This document shows, in pieces, positions 41,847-52,400 of a DNA stretch of 64,000 nucleotides (within the stretch, counting starts at the first letter, position 1; each line of letters opens with the position of its first letter). The stretch is from positions 62,001 to 126,000 of the forward strand of contig NZ_FOVC01000004.1 in NCBI RefSeq assembly GCF_900115045.1, read 5' to 3'. The notes under the pieces are model-generated. The model searched no databases and was not told the origin of the DNA. It saw only the letters and a program-made list of their open reading frames with translations. Source of the DNA: Izhakiella capsodis. Its GTDB lineage: Bacteria; Pseudomonadota; Gammaproteobacteria; Enterobacterales; Enterobacteriaceae. A program made the position numbers and the translations under genes.

Positions 41847-44411
41847 TTACAATCCTTTGATTACAAAGGCGTAATAGTTTCCACCTTCCGTAGCACCCAC
41901 CAGCAATACATGCCTGAGTTTAAGGTTCAGAGGCTCCCTGACGAAGCGAATACGCTCATCAAAGAACGCCTCGGTATAGGGTATGGGCGGAACAGCCTGC
42001 TGCTTAAGGCATTCGATAATGACAGTAAGGTTAAGCAAACCCGCGGCGGAGGCGACAAAACCAAAGCAGCCGTTATAGTTGACGACCGGGACATCCGGTT
42101 TGTCGCGGGCGAAGGTCTGATAAATCGCATCGACTTCAACGCGGGAGCTGGTGGGGCTGCCGTTGCTGGTGCCACACACCAGATCCACCTCCTCTGCGCT
42201 AATCCCCGCATCGGCAAGGGCTCGGGTCATAGCCAGCGCCATCGATGCCGATTTTTCGCCCTGAATTGATTCATCAAAATAGCTGTTGCTACAGGCTTTA
42301 CCGTAACCCACGATCTCAGCCAGCACCTCAACACCGCGCGCCTCTGCCCGCTGCGGATCCTCCAGCAGCAGCATGCAGGCGCCCTCTCCTGGAACATAGC
42401 CTTTCGGATCCTGGCCGTAGACCTGATAATCACGCGCGTCAGAGGTCATGTGGAGCTTATCCGTCATCGCATTCATATACAGTGACATTGACGGGAAGTA
42501 TTCATCAGCGCCCCCGACAAGCACCTGCGGCTGGAGATCCTGCCGGACAATTTCGTAACCGTAGGTCAACGCCCCAAGCGCCGCATTTTCGCCGGTAGCC
42601 AGCGTCGTGGTATACCCCTTGATCCCTTCGGAGATCCCGCAGAAGGTGGTTATCGCGTTCATCAGTGAACCTGGAAACTCAGAGGTTCTGACCTTGCGCG
42701 GATCGGGCTTGAGACTTTGCAGATATTTGTAGGTGGTCTCCTGCGGGCCGCTTGACATGCCCATGACGATGCCCAGTTCATCACCATCACGCTTAATCTT
42801 ACGCTTCGCCTGCTCCAGCGCCTCCGACAGCGCGATCAGCGCGAAGGTGCCGCCGCGAGTCGCTTTGCGCGGATCAAAACGCCGTAAATGCTTGCGTGGC
42901 TCCAGCTGCGTCACCTGAAAAGTTTTAAACGGCTGATGCCCTTCCGGGCGTCGATTGTCAGAGAGGCTGAACGCGTCGCCAAACAGCGCTTCAAACTGCC
43001 GGGTATTGTTCAGAACGTCCAGCAGCGCCTTCGCCTCCTCCTGCGTATCTTCAGGGAAAGTGACGTCGCACAGGTCAACGTTGTGATGACCTTTCCATAT
43101 GCTGTCGAGGATCTGGTGGATGCTGTGTCCAATAGCCGAAACGGCCCCTGTACCGGTAATCGCGACCCGCCGCGGTTCAAAGCGGCTAACGGGGATCGAT
43201 CCGGGAGCCATGCTCACGATCATGCTGCAGTTGTTGCCCCCGAATGCATAATTGTTCTTCATGAAGATATTGACCTTTTTGTCACGGAAGGCGTTAGGCA
43301 CATAGTCCAGATCGCAGTTCGGACGCTGGGTCGTGAAGTTTAGCGTGGGCAAAATACGGTTATCAGGTAACGTGACGAGGCAAGCGATCAGCTCAACAAT
43401 ACCCGCGGCGCCAATATTATGGCCAAAGTAGGATTTAGTTGAACTCACCGGCGGTATCTCATGGCCTGCAAAGACCTTTTTCATCGCCAACGTTTCAATG
43501 CGGTCATTCGCTTCCGTTCCGGTCCCGTGTGCATTGACATAATCAATCTGATCGGGTGTGATGCCGGCATTTTCCATCGCCTTGATCATCACCTGTGCGG
43601 CACCGCTGGCGCGCGGATCTGGCCCGGTTTCGTGGAACGCATCGCAGGATGTTGCATAGGAAAGAATTTCACCATAAAGCGTGGCGCCGCGCGCAACGGC
43701 ATGATCATACTCTTCAAGTACCAGCGCGCCGGCCCCCTCGCCAATCGACATGCCGGAGTTGCCAGAAAACGGTGAACAGGCTTCCGGATGCATAACGTTA
43801 AGCGCATAAAAACCGGCGAAGGTCGGCAGATAAATGGGTTCCGTTCCGACGGCCAGCATCGTTTTACTCTTGCCATTCTGGATATAGTCGAATGCCATTC
43901 CCACTGCATTGGGGCTGGCGGTGCAGGCCGTCGCAACCAGTTCCACCCCGCCCTGCAGGCCGAGCAATGTTGATACGCTGGAGCAGCAGGACGCAAAGCC
44001 GCCCGAGAAGAGCGCCTTACGCAGAGAGAAGTCTTCTATGCGCTGCTCAAAAAGCGGTAAAAATGCCTCGGTACCTGCGGAAGATACGCCAACAATCAGG
44101 CCCGTTTCTTTAAGTTGCACCTGATTATCTACCAGGCCGGCATGGCTCAGCGCGTCTTTGCCTACTTTATAGGCCCAGAGTGCAGCGTTATCGAGCGAAT
44201 CAATAATCTCCTTTGAAAGCGCAGAATAATCGATATCGTGCAGCACTTCAGCCGCTCTGGCATTTTCAAACCATTTCGCGAAACGCTCGCTGTTCGCGAC
44301 GCCATTTTTTTTATTTAATAACGCGTCTTTAAAGTCCTGCACGTTATCAGCCAGAGAAGACAAAATACCTATCCCGGTAATAACAACGCGTTTCCTGTTT
44401 GTTTCCATCAT
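41847..44411 (-). CDS. Ketosynthase / chain-length-factor-like fusion
   Basis: An 854-residue protein of two ketosynthase folds. Domain 1 (about 6-402) has the complete triad Cys163 (ATACTASPN), His295 (AHGTGTEAND) and His331 (FGHNIGAAG), so it should be active. Domain 2 (about 412-854) begins RRVAITGTGAVSAIG, but by gapless alignment has Glu608 at the Cys position (TGENAAL). It has CGTSNGS in place of the AHGTGT motif and FGFVAS in place of GHN. That is the pattern of a chain-length factor. In type II polyketide synthases KS and CLF are separate proteins; here they are one chain. Alternative starts at the second ATG would shorten it by one residue. Confidence 0.9.
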   Translation of the reverse strand: MMETNRKRVVITGIGILSSLADNVQDFKDALLNKKNGVANSERFAKWFENARAAEVLHDIDYSALSKEIIDSLDNAALWAYKVGKDALSHAGLVDNQVQLKETGLIVGVSSAGTEAFLPLFEQRIEDFSLRKALFSGGFASCCSSVSTLLGLQGGVELVATACTASPNAVGMAFDYIQNGKSKTMLAVGTEPIYLPTFAGFYALNVMHPEACSPFSGNSGMSIGEGAGALVLEEYDHAVARGATLYGEILSYATSCDAFHETGPDPRASGAAQVMIKAMENAGITPDQIDYVNAHGTGTEANDRIETLAMKKVFAGHEIPPVSSTKSYFGHNIGAAGIVELIACLVTLPDNRILPTLNFTTQRPNCDLDYVPNAFRDKKVNIFMKNNYAFGGNNCSMIVSMAPGSIPVSRFEPRRVAITGTGAVSAIGHSIHQILDSIWKGHHNVDLCDVTFPEDTQEEAKALLDVLNNTRQFEALFGDAFSLSDNRRPEGHQPFKTFQVTQLEPRKHLRRFDPRKATRGGTFALIALSEALEQAKRKIKRDGDELGIVMGMSSGPQETTYKYLQSLKPDPRKVRTSEFPGSLMNAITTFCGISEGIKGYTTTLATGENAALGALTYGYEIVRQDLQPQVLVGGADEYFPSMSLYMNAMTDKLHMTSDARDYQVYGQDPKGYVPGEGACMLLLEDPQRAEARGVEVLAEIVGYGKACSNSYFDESIQGEKSASMALAMTRALADAGISAEEVDLVCGTSNGSPTSSRVEVDAIYQTFARDKPDVPVVNYNGCFGFVASAAGLLNLTVIIECLKQQAVPPIPYTEAFFDERIRFVREPLNLKLRHVLLVGATEGGNYYAFVIKGL

Positions 44412-44498
44412 TCATCGCATCCCTGTGTACAGACAACAAACAGCCGGGTGTCGCGACCGTATTGAATTATCGCCTGCTGTTTATGATGTTTAAATCAA

Positions 44499-45659
44499 TT
44501 ACAATGCGCTTTTGGCTTTCGACGCATCAACAAAGCTGTGCTCCGCCGGGTTAACCAGCATGCTCAGGTTATAGACGAACGGCATACTTTTGGTTCTGGC
44601 CGCCAGGGTTTCAGTCTGCGTTTGAATGTCAAAACCATCGATATCTGACCAGCCGTAGTCGCTTTCCAGCAAAGTAAGCGCAATAAAACATTGCAGGGCT
44701 GGTGAGAAAACGGCGTTGACCACCTGACCTACCGGCTGGCCTTTGATCATCACCTTGTCACCGGATTCGATACCCGAACAGGGCTCTTTGGCGATCATGC
44801 CAATCATTTTGCGGGCGTTTTCACCCTGCGACAGGGCCTGAACGGCGTCCTGGCCGATGAATCCCTCTTTGTCATACTGAACCGCCCACTGCATCTGAAG
44901 CTCAACAGGATTAAGCGCATAGCCAGACCACAGGTTTTCGTCCCAGCATGGGTTTTCAATACGCACAATTTTCTGATAGTCCAGACCGCCAGTTCGCAGG
45001 CAATATTTACTGCCCCGCTCATTTAATTGTTGCCACAATGCAAGCAGCTGCTCTTCATTGCCGGTCGCCATGTAGGCGAACTCGCCGTGCTTACCACAGC
45101 GGAATACCAGCAGTTCCTGATCGGTGGTCATAAACTCGTGATACGGCAGTCCGATAACGTCATAGCCATAAATCTCGGCCATCAGCTCCCAGGCATACGG
45201 GCCTTCAAGCAGAATTGCGCCCCAACTTTCGTCGCGCATATCTTTAAATTCGGGCGTTTCCTGAATATCCAGTTCATCGGCTTTTTCCAGCAGCTTATTC
45301 AGGCTTGCCAGCAGTTGGTCAGCTGAGAGGTTCTCCGACATAATGTAATAACCATCGGAAGAGCAGAGGACGTAAGCATCACCGAGGATTGTGCCATCTT
45401 CGTTAAGCAACAGCGTATAGATACCCTGTTCGTCACGAATGATGGAAATATCGGCGGAGGCCAGATAATTCACCAGTATCCAGGCATCATCGCCCAACAC
45501 GCTGACGATCGACATATGCGAATAATCGACCAGCAGTACGTTTTCACGAACAGCTTTATATTCAACCTCAGGGGCATGGTAGGCTGAGGGTACCGTGATG
45601 TTATTATAAACACCCATCACCGCATGGTGTTGCGTATGGAAATCATTGAGAGAATTCAT
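44499..45659 (-). CDS. GcvT-like (aminomethyltransferase fold) protein
   Basis: A 386-residue protein of the glycine-cleavage T-protein / YgfZ / DmdA superfamily. The N-terminal folate-binding domain has LVDYSHMSIVSVLGDDAW and NEDGTILGDAYVL (in the position of the usual GGIxDD motif), and the central region has GLDYQKIVRIENP. Other glycine-cleavage genes (gcvH, gcvP) are absent, so it is not part of that system here. Within an acyl-synthesis cluster it may handle a one-carbon unit or use the fold for another reaction; this is inference. It lies between the ACP and the ketosynthase fusion. Confidence 0.82.
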   Translation of the reverse strand: MNSLNDFHTQHHAVMGVYNNITVPSAYHAPEVEYKAVRENVLLVDYSHMSIVSVLGDDAWILVNYLASADISIIRDEQGIYTLLLNEDGTILGDAYVLCSSDGYYIMSENLSADQLLASLNKLLEKADELDIQETPEFKDMRDESWGAILLEGPYAWELMAEIYGYDVIGLPYHEFMTTDQELLVFRCGKHGEFAYMATGNEEQLLALWQQLNERGSKYCLRTGGLDYQKIVRIENPCWDENLWSGYALNPVELQMQWAVQYDKEGFIGQDAVQALSQGENARKMIGMIAKEPCSGIESGDKVMIKGQPVGQVVNAVFSPALQCFIALTLLESDYGWSDIDGFDIQTQTETLAARTKSMPFVYNLSMLVNPAEHSFVDASKAKSAL

Positions 45660-45687
45660 AAAGCGATCCCTTCAGTTATAAATTCAA

Positions 45688-45969
45688 TTAATTTTTTTGC
45701 TTCTGAATAATAAACGTAGCAAGGCTATTGATACTTCTCATATAAGAGGGATCATCGCCTTCGCTAACCTTAATACCGAATACTTTATCCAGCATGACGA
45801 CAATCTCCGTGGCATCGACGGAGTCCAACTTTAATCCATTACCGAACAGGGCGGTATCATCATCAATTTGCGAAACATCACGTTGAATATTAAGTCGATG
45901 GATAAGTTCTTTTTTAATCGTCTGCAAAACTTCCTTGCGTTTTTGAATAGCCTCTTTCATATCCGACAT
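45688..45969 (-). CDS. Acyl carrier protein
   Basis: A 93-residue acyl carrier protein with phosphopantetheine Ser50 in LKLDSVDATEIV and the helix pattern of FAS/PKS carriers. I start at ATG 45969 because GGGAGAG precedes it and MSDMKEAIQK is a natural carrier N-terminus; the frame extends 51 bases upstream into the dehydratase gene. It is the probable carrier for all the cluster enzymes and the substrate of the AcpS-like enzyme encoded three genes upstream. Confidence 0.92.
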   Translation of the reverse strand: MSDMKEAIQKRKEVLQTIKKELIHRLNIQRDVSQIDDDTALFGNGLKLDSVDATEIVVMLDKVFGIKVSEGDDPSYMRSINSLATFIIQKQKN

Positions 45970-45985
45970 TTTCTCTCTCCCTTGT

Positions 45986-46534
45986 TTACTTAACTTCGCG
46001 AAAATTAATGATGGTGCCATTACTGATCAAACGTTTTCCCGCACAGGCAGACACGGAGTAATGTTTAAATCCGTGAACATCAGAAAACGCTAGCTTGCTG
46101 GTGACCTCAATTGAATCACCCGGATAGGCGACACCTTTAAATTTAAGATTCTGCGCCGCCAGCACGCCGCGAACCTCGGCGCGGCGGGTACGTATAATAT
46201 GCCGCATTTCATCGGTGTTAATCCGGGCATGAATATCACGCAGCGTTTTCATCTCTTCGTTGAATTTTTCCTGGTATATTTCACAGATATCCGTCAGTAA
46301 TGAAAGATATTCGCTGGCCTGCCCGAAAATTTCAGCAATCATGACGCCGGGCATAATCGGATCATCCGGAAAATGCCCTAACAAATAAGGGTCGTTATAG
46401 GTGATGTGTTTTGTCACTTTTACATAACCGTTGTCACCCTTTTTGAAGTCGTCGATTCTGTCGACCATCATCAGAGGCTGACGCCAGCCACCCATTTCCA
46501 GGAATATCTTTGAGGGGATTACGTATCTGGACAT
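45986..46534 (-). CDS. FabZ/FabA-like hydroxyacyl-ACP dehydratase
   Basis: A 182-residue single-hotdog protein with the FabZ-type motif GHFPDDPIMPG (catalytic His54) and Glu68 in MIAEIFGQAS. It should dehydrate 3-hydroxyacyl-ACP. An inserted helical stretch (about residues 78-125) makes it longer than housekeeping FabZ (about 150 residues). It starts three bases after the reductase stop. Confidence 0.88.
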   Translation of the reverse strand: MSRYVIPSKIFLEMGGWRQPLMMVDRIDDFKKGDNGYVKVTKHITYNDPYLLGHFPDDPIMPGVMIAEIFGQASEYLSLLTDICEIYQEKFNEEMKTLRDIHARINTDEMRHIIRTRRAEVRGVLAAQNLKFKGVAYPGDSIEVTSKLAFSDVHGFKHYSVSACAGKRLISNGTIINFREVK

Positions 46535-46537
46535 AGA

Positions 46538-47302
46538 TCACCGCATAACCAGTCCACCATCGATAACGATGGTTTGCCCGACAATATAGCTGGAGGCGGA
46601 AGAGCTCAGATAGACGATGGTATCGGCCACTTCACCGCACTTTCCCAACCGTCGCAGGGGAATTGAGTCGGTGATACCACGCACCACGGTACGGGAGACT
46701 TTTTTTACCATTCTGGACTCAATCATTCCTGGCGCGACGGCATTGACGCGTATACCGTAAGCCGCCAGTTCACTCGCCAGCGTACGGGTGAAGCCCAGAA
46801 CTGCCCCCTTAGACGCACTATAGTTTGACTGCCCTACGCTCGGCGTGATGCCAGTGATAGAGGCCACATTGATAATGGCCGGGCTTTCAGCAGAACGCAG
46901 CAACATCAGTAACGCTTTCGTCAGGCGGAACATACCGAACAGGTTAGTTTCAACCACCGTGCTGAATTCCTCAAAGCGCATTGAAGCAAACAGACTGTCT
47001 TTGACTATACCGGCGTTATTCACCAACACATCCAGCTTGTTTTCCACTTCACTCAGATGATCACAGAGCGCTGCAACGCTATTCTGATCGGCAAGATCGC
47101 ACTGAATAACCGACAGTGTATGACCTGCAGGATGACTCCCTTTGAGCGCCGTTAAAGGTGCTGCATTGGTGTTATATAGCGCATAAACATGGCAGCCCTG
47201 ATCCAAAAATTTAGCGCAAATCGCCAGGCCAATATCACCACTGGCACCGGTAATCAGAACAGACTTGTCTTTCATATCGTTGTATTGGTACATATCACTC
47301 AC
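46538..47302 (-). CDS. FabG-like 3-ketoacyl-ACP reductase
   Basis: A 254-residue short-chain dehydrogenase with NADP-binding TGASGDIGLAI, NNAG, catalytic Ser in NVASITG and Tyr/Lys in SNYSASKGAV. The C-terminus VGQTIVIDGGLVMR is typical of FabG. It should reduce ketoacyl-ACP made by the cluster ketosynthase. It lies eight bases after the AcpS-like gene. Confidence 0.92.
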   Translation of the reverse strand: MSDMYQYNDMKDKSVLITGASGDIGLAICAKFLDQGCHVYALYNTNAAPLTALKGSHPAGHTLSVIQCDLADQNSVAALCDHLSEVENKLDVLVNNAGIVKDSLFASMRFEEFSTVVETNLFGMFRLTKALLMLLRSAESPAIINVASITGITPSVGQSNYSASKGAVLGFTRTLASELAAYGIRVNAVAPGMIESRMVKKVSRTVVRGITDSIPLRRLGKCGEVADTIVYLSSSASSYIVGQTIVIDGGLVMR

Positions 47303-47310
47303 AATTAATT

Positions 47311-47682
47311 TTATTTATATAAGACGACAACCGCGATCGCATGGGTCTGACAATGTGAAAGAGTCAGTGAATGGTTCGTCAATCCTTTTTCAGCCATAAG
47401 TTTTTTTAGTCGCCCGCTAAAATTAAAACTTGGGCAACCGTAAGTGTCATGTGTGATTTCGATATCATGAAACTTTATTCCTTCACGGAAACCATATCCA
47501 ACTGCTTTTACCGCCGCTTCTTTTGCTGCCCAGAAACCTGCTGCACGTTCATAATTGGGATCATCTGTATTAATTTTTATCTTCTCTTCCCAGGTATAAA
47601 CACGATCGAGAAAATCGGTTTTACCATTCTCAATCGCCCGAGCAATACGTGAAAGCTCGACGATATCCGTACCGATACGCAT
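47311..47682 (-). CDS. AcpS-like holo-ACP synthase
   Basis: A 123-residue phosphopantetheinyl transferase of the AcpS type: MRIGTDIVELSRI and FWAAKEAAVKAVGYG contain the magnesium-binding Asp and Glu. It probably primes the ACP encoded just downstream. It lies only 19 bases after the stop of the TpsB gene with no terminator between, which ties the secretion genes to the acyl genes. Confidence 0.92.
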   Translation of the reverse strand: MRIGTDIVELSRIARAIENGKTDFLDRVYTWEEKIKINTDDPNYERAAGFWAAKEAAVKAVGYGFREGIKFHDIEITHDTYGCPSFNFSGRLKKLMAEKGLTNHSLTLSHCQTHAIAVVVLYK

Positions 47683-47701
47683 AGAAAGCCATCATCCTTT
47701 T

Positions 47702-49324
47702 TTATAACTGATAAGACACATTAAAATTGAAATTCAATATATCGACATCCATTCCACGAGGATATTTAGCGGGTACAGAGACTGAAGCATCCCAGGTGAG
47801 GCTTTTTACACTACCCTGAATACCCACGGCACTGCCGATCAGGATCTCATCACCATAAAAGTTATCTTTTTTTATCTGCCCAGCGTCAATCCCTAAATAA
47901 TATTGCGCATTCAAAAAACCGGCTGGATGATAAAGCGTATTTTGCAGATAAAAGCCGTTATTACCGTTCAGACCCACACTGTTTTCAAAACCACGGATGG
48001 TCCAGCGATTACCCAGGGTCATCTGATCTTGTAAAGTCAATTCATGCGGTGCGTACTGAGCAAAAAAAGATGCAGTGTAGATATTACTGCCAAACTGCTT
48101 CATATAATTGCTTTCAATATTAAAAATATGACTCACCGGGCTGACATTGCCATACACCATATCGGGCGTTTTTGTCGCCCCAAACCATGTGACAAAACGC
48201 TGCCAGGAAACGGTAGAATCCCAATAAGCATTATTTAACTGTTGCTTATAGTTGATACCGAACTTCACGTTCTCCATATCACGCTTTTGCAGTAATAATT
48301 CCTGACCGTTAATTTCAAACCTGGACTTTCGATGAATCAATTCGGCATTAGCCGTAAATTTTCGACTTTTATCACGATAAAACGTGCGCGAAGCTTTTGC
48401 GCTCCAGTAATCACTTTTACCCCTATACTCTACCGAGGTGTAACTCAGCGGAACGACCTGGCGAGACTGGCTGGAGCTGTAAAATAGCGTATAGTTCCAA
48501 TAGCCGACCGGAAGTGAGTAATAACCGCTAATATTCTTATACTTCCCGGTTGTGCTTTGGGTGCCAGCCAGATAAAACAGGTCACTGAATCGGGCCGGAT
48601 TATACAAAAATCCCACTACCGATGATAAATATCTTCCTGTTGCTTTATTGCCCCAGTTGTTATAGCTCGCTCTCACGTTCCAGTTTTTTGTACGATGAGT
48701 CGCAATACGAATATCACTATAATTTTTCTGCGTACCCGGTTCGATGTTAATCTTCACGTTAACGTTAGGCACCTGCTGCAGGTTTTCCAGGCCCTGTTCA
48801 ATATCACGAATATTAAGGATTTCATCTTTCTTAAAGGGTAGCATCCACGGTATGACATCATCGTTTTCAACAATGACTTTCTCTATTTTTCCCGGCTCAA
48901 CAATAAGCGTCAGCGTACCTGAGGAAATATTCTGCGAAGGCAGCTCAACACGAGTGGTAATATAGCCAGCATTAATGTAATAATCCTGCAACGCGGTAGC
49001 AATTTTTGTAACGCCGATATTACCGACGCAACGTCCTATCACCTCTCGTTGGATCACTGCGTTGGTTTTTCGCTGCAAAAAACCATTTTTCACAAGGAGC
49101 GACTTTATCGTAAAACAGTTCTTTTCTTCAGGAAAATTATCCAGCCTGAAGACTTTACTTTCAGCGCTGGAAAAAACTGATTTGTGATGTAATGCCTGCT
49201 CCTTAAATGCACTGACATCAGCATTTTGTTGCTGTTTTATAAGATTATTAATATCATCATCAGCGTCAACATGAAAGCATAGCGATAATAAAAACAACGA
49301 AAGAATTTTGAATCGCAATTCCAT
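47702..49324 (-). CDS. TpsB two-partner secretion outer membrane transporter
   Basis: A 540-residue FhaC/ShlB-family transporter. It has a signal peptide (MELRFKILSLFLLSLCFHVDA), an N-terminal helix and linker, and POTRA domains (about 75-225, with LPSQNISSGTLTLIVEPG). A 16-strand barrel follows, with the L6 motif WTIRGF near residue 441, and the protein ends VSYQL. It should move the TpsA encoded just upstream across the outer membrane. There are 88 bases between the two genes, and the acyl cluster follows at once. Confidence 0.92.
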   Translation of the reverse strand: MELRFKILSLFLLSLCFHVDADDDINNLIKQQQNADVSAFKEQALHHKSVFSSAESKVFRLDNFPEEKNCFTIKSLLVKNGFLQRKTNAVIQREVIGRCVGNIGVTKIATALQDYYINAGYITTRVELPSQNISSGTLTLIVEPGKIEKVIVENDDVIPWMLPFKKDEILNIRDIEQGLENLQQVPNVNVKINIEPGTQKNYSDIRIATHRTKNWNVRASYNNWGNKATGRYLSSVVGFLYNPARFSDLFYLAGTQSTTGKYKNISGYYSLPVGYWNYTLFYSSSQSRQVVPLSYTSVEYRGKSDYWSAKASRTFYRDKSRKFTANAELIHRKSRFEINGQELLLQKRDMENVKFGINYKQQLNNAYWDSTVSWQRFVTWFGATKTPDMVYGNVSPVSHIFNIESNYMKQFGSNIYTASFFAQYAPHELTLQDQMTLGNRWTIRGFENSVGLNGNNGFYLQNTLYHPAGFLNAQYYLGIDAGQIKKDNFYGDEILIGSAVGIQGSVKSLTWDASVSVPAKYPRGMDVDILNFNFNVSYQL

Positions 49325-49412
49325 TTACGTACTCAGAAAGAAAGGCAACAGGATCTCAATTCAATCAGGTGCTAACTAAGAGCAGCTGTTGCCTTTTATT
49401 ACTAATTATAAA

Positions 49413-52400
49413 TTAAATACCAAAAACAGTACCGGCGTTATTTAATTTACCTGCGGTTAGCTTCGTACCGCCTAACCCACCGAAAACAGCACCTTTATTA
49501 TTAGTTACATTTTTAGCCGTGACGTCTACTTTGCTGTAACTAAAAAGATTGAGGTAGTTATAAATATTACCAGAAGTATTGACTGCCAAAAGTTGGTTAC
49601 TCATCAAGTTCGCACGATTGATAATATCAGCACCAGCATTGATTGTAATATTCTCTGCGAGAATATTACCTAACTGGTTATTCGTCACATATTTCTTTGT
49701 ATCAAGATTAATGTCGGTTCCCGCCACGATATCTTTAGAGTTTTCAATGCCGCTCAAAGCATTAATAACCAATTCCTTACCTGAATAGATATCATTTAGA
49801 TTGTACAAAGCACCGTTAAGAATAGTGAAATTCAGCGCGCCATTACTTTTGATAGAGCCGTTATTGGTAACACTCTTGTCAACAATCAGGCCGATATCAC
49901 TATCCGCCTCGATACGTCCCCCATCGTTACTCAGTGCGTTAGACGTTATACTGACAGAACCCGCTGACAGTATTTTACCATTATTATTATTCACATTACC
50001 TTTCGGCGATTTAATGATCACATTACCCGCCAGAGAACTAATGATATTCCCCTGGTTTTTGAGATCATCAAGCGCAGTAATAGTGACATTTTTTCCGACC
50101 ATATTGCTATTGTTCGTCACATAATGCTGAGTATCTATTATCAAATCACCTTTGGCAGAGATATCTTTGCTGTTCTCCACGCCGTTCAGTGCAGTAACTC
50201 CAAGCACCTTCCCTGATGATAGCGTATTAGTGTTATTGATGACGCCATTGAGAACATTTACCGCTGCATCACCCAGGCTACTGATAATGCCATTGTTAGT
50301 GAAGTTGTTTACGATATTCAGGGTCAGATTTTTATCTGCACTAATAATGCCTGTTGCATTGTTATCAATCAGCGAGCCATCGCTGTCATTCTCCATGAAT
50401 GGCGTATCAATTGTGATATTGCCCACTGCATAAGTTGTCGCGTAGTTATTATAGAACGCCCAACCCGTTTTCAAGGTGCTATCTGCACCGCTCATGAGTA
50501 ATGCGCGGGTATTATCTATACTACTTTTCGATTGTATACTCAGAGGGCCATTTTCAGCGACAATGCGGCTGTTATTGTTGTAAATGATATTTCCGGTAAG
50601 CGAAACGCCACCTTTACCAATCATTCCGCCTATTTGTTGCGGCATTCCGAAATAAAAGCCAAACGGATCGCTGAAGTCATTACCATTACGATTATCGATG
50701 CTGTTAATGGCATCTACCTTTAACGTTTTATTGGCAACGATCAACGCTGTGTCGTTATTCAGGTCGGCATTGGTCTTAATGTCAATATTCTGCCCGGTAA
50801 TCAATCCGCCATGATTATTCAACGTATTGGCTTCTAAGCCGATATCACCCTCTTCAGAAATGATGACGCCGATGTAATTGGTAATATCGCCCTTCAGCGC
50901 TGCATTAACACCGCCTTTGCTTATAATACTGCCTCCATCATCGTTACGCAGAGAGTCGCCCTTTAAAATAGCTTTGCCGGTGGTGTAGATCTTGCCATTG
51001 TCGTTATCAATAGCCCCACTGCTTTCCAGAGAGACATCGCCTTTCGACGCCATTTGTCCCCCCTTGTTGCTGATGCTGTTAGCCAGAATCTGAACATCCT
51101 TACCAGCAATAATACCTAAAGAGTCATTACTGGCGGTATCGGCTGTTTTGGTCGAACCATTTGTTACCACTCCCTGGGCGGAAATTTTGGTATATCCCGC
51201 AGCCGAGCGGAGGAGACCTTTGGTATTGTCGACGTCGCCAGTACTGGTAACTTCAACATTTCCCAGCGAATCCACTAAACCACTATTATTATTCATCGTG
51301 GTGGATTCCAGGCCAACATATCCCCCCTTGATCTGACCATTACTGTTATCCAGAGTACCGCTTTTTAACGCGACGATACCGGCTTCAACGCCTACCGCTT
51401 TTCCTTTGCCAGAGTTAGTAAAGGTGGCGCTATTGGTATCCACAGCCAGCATGCCGCTAGCGGCCATTTTGCCATCGGTGTTATCAATAGCACCGCTGTT
51501 AATAAAGAGATTGCCGGAGGTCGAAATATTGCCCGCACGGGTGTTAACCAGACCATTTTTATTGGTATCCAGTCCGATAGACCCAACAGAATTAATCACA
51601 CCCGTCGTATTATTGAGCATACCATTGGTTTTAATATTCACCGCACCAGTAGATTCAATGCGCGCATTGTTGTTTACCAACTGCCCGTTTGCGTCGATAT
51701 TCACGCCGTTAACGCCACCGGCTATCACACCCAGGTTACGAACACCGACCCCGTTCTCCGTACTCACCAGGTTGATTTTATTGGCATACATTCCACCCAG
51801 TTCAGCGACGTCGATGCTATTGGCAGAACCTGAGCCTGTTGCCGTAACCGTGCCTGTCACCTGACCTGCCGCGTTGACGTAGTTATTACCCGTCACCACA
51901 TTTAGGTCACCGGTGGTGACCTTATCGGTAACCACAACATTACGTGCCAGAATTTCTGTCGGGCTGGTGGTATTCAGTTGACCCAGAGTAATCGCACCGC
52001 CGTTAACGGCATAGCCAGCTAACTGGCCATTCTGAATATCGGGCGTACCGGTGGTTAAGGTCAGTTTGCCTGCATTAATTGTGCCCCCACCGTTTACCGT
52101 AATGCCGTTAGGGTTGGCGATGATTAAATCAGCTTTAGCTCCTGCAATTTCCATCGTGCCGTTAATAGCCGTAAGGTTTTTTGATGTCACTTCGTTAAGA
52201 ATGACTTTTGCTGTGCCGGAGGCCAGATTACTGTTCCCCGCAATTTTTCCAGCGAGGACGGAATTAGCTTCAGCAATACTGTTATTGAAGATTACGCCAT
52301 TTTTATCAACATTTAATTTATCATAAACGTTGTGAGAAAGCCCCTGGGCATTAGCCTGATTGATATTAATAACCGGAACATTATTTACCGAAGCGACAGA

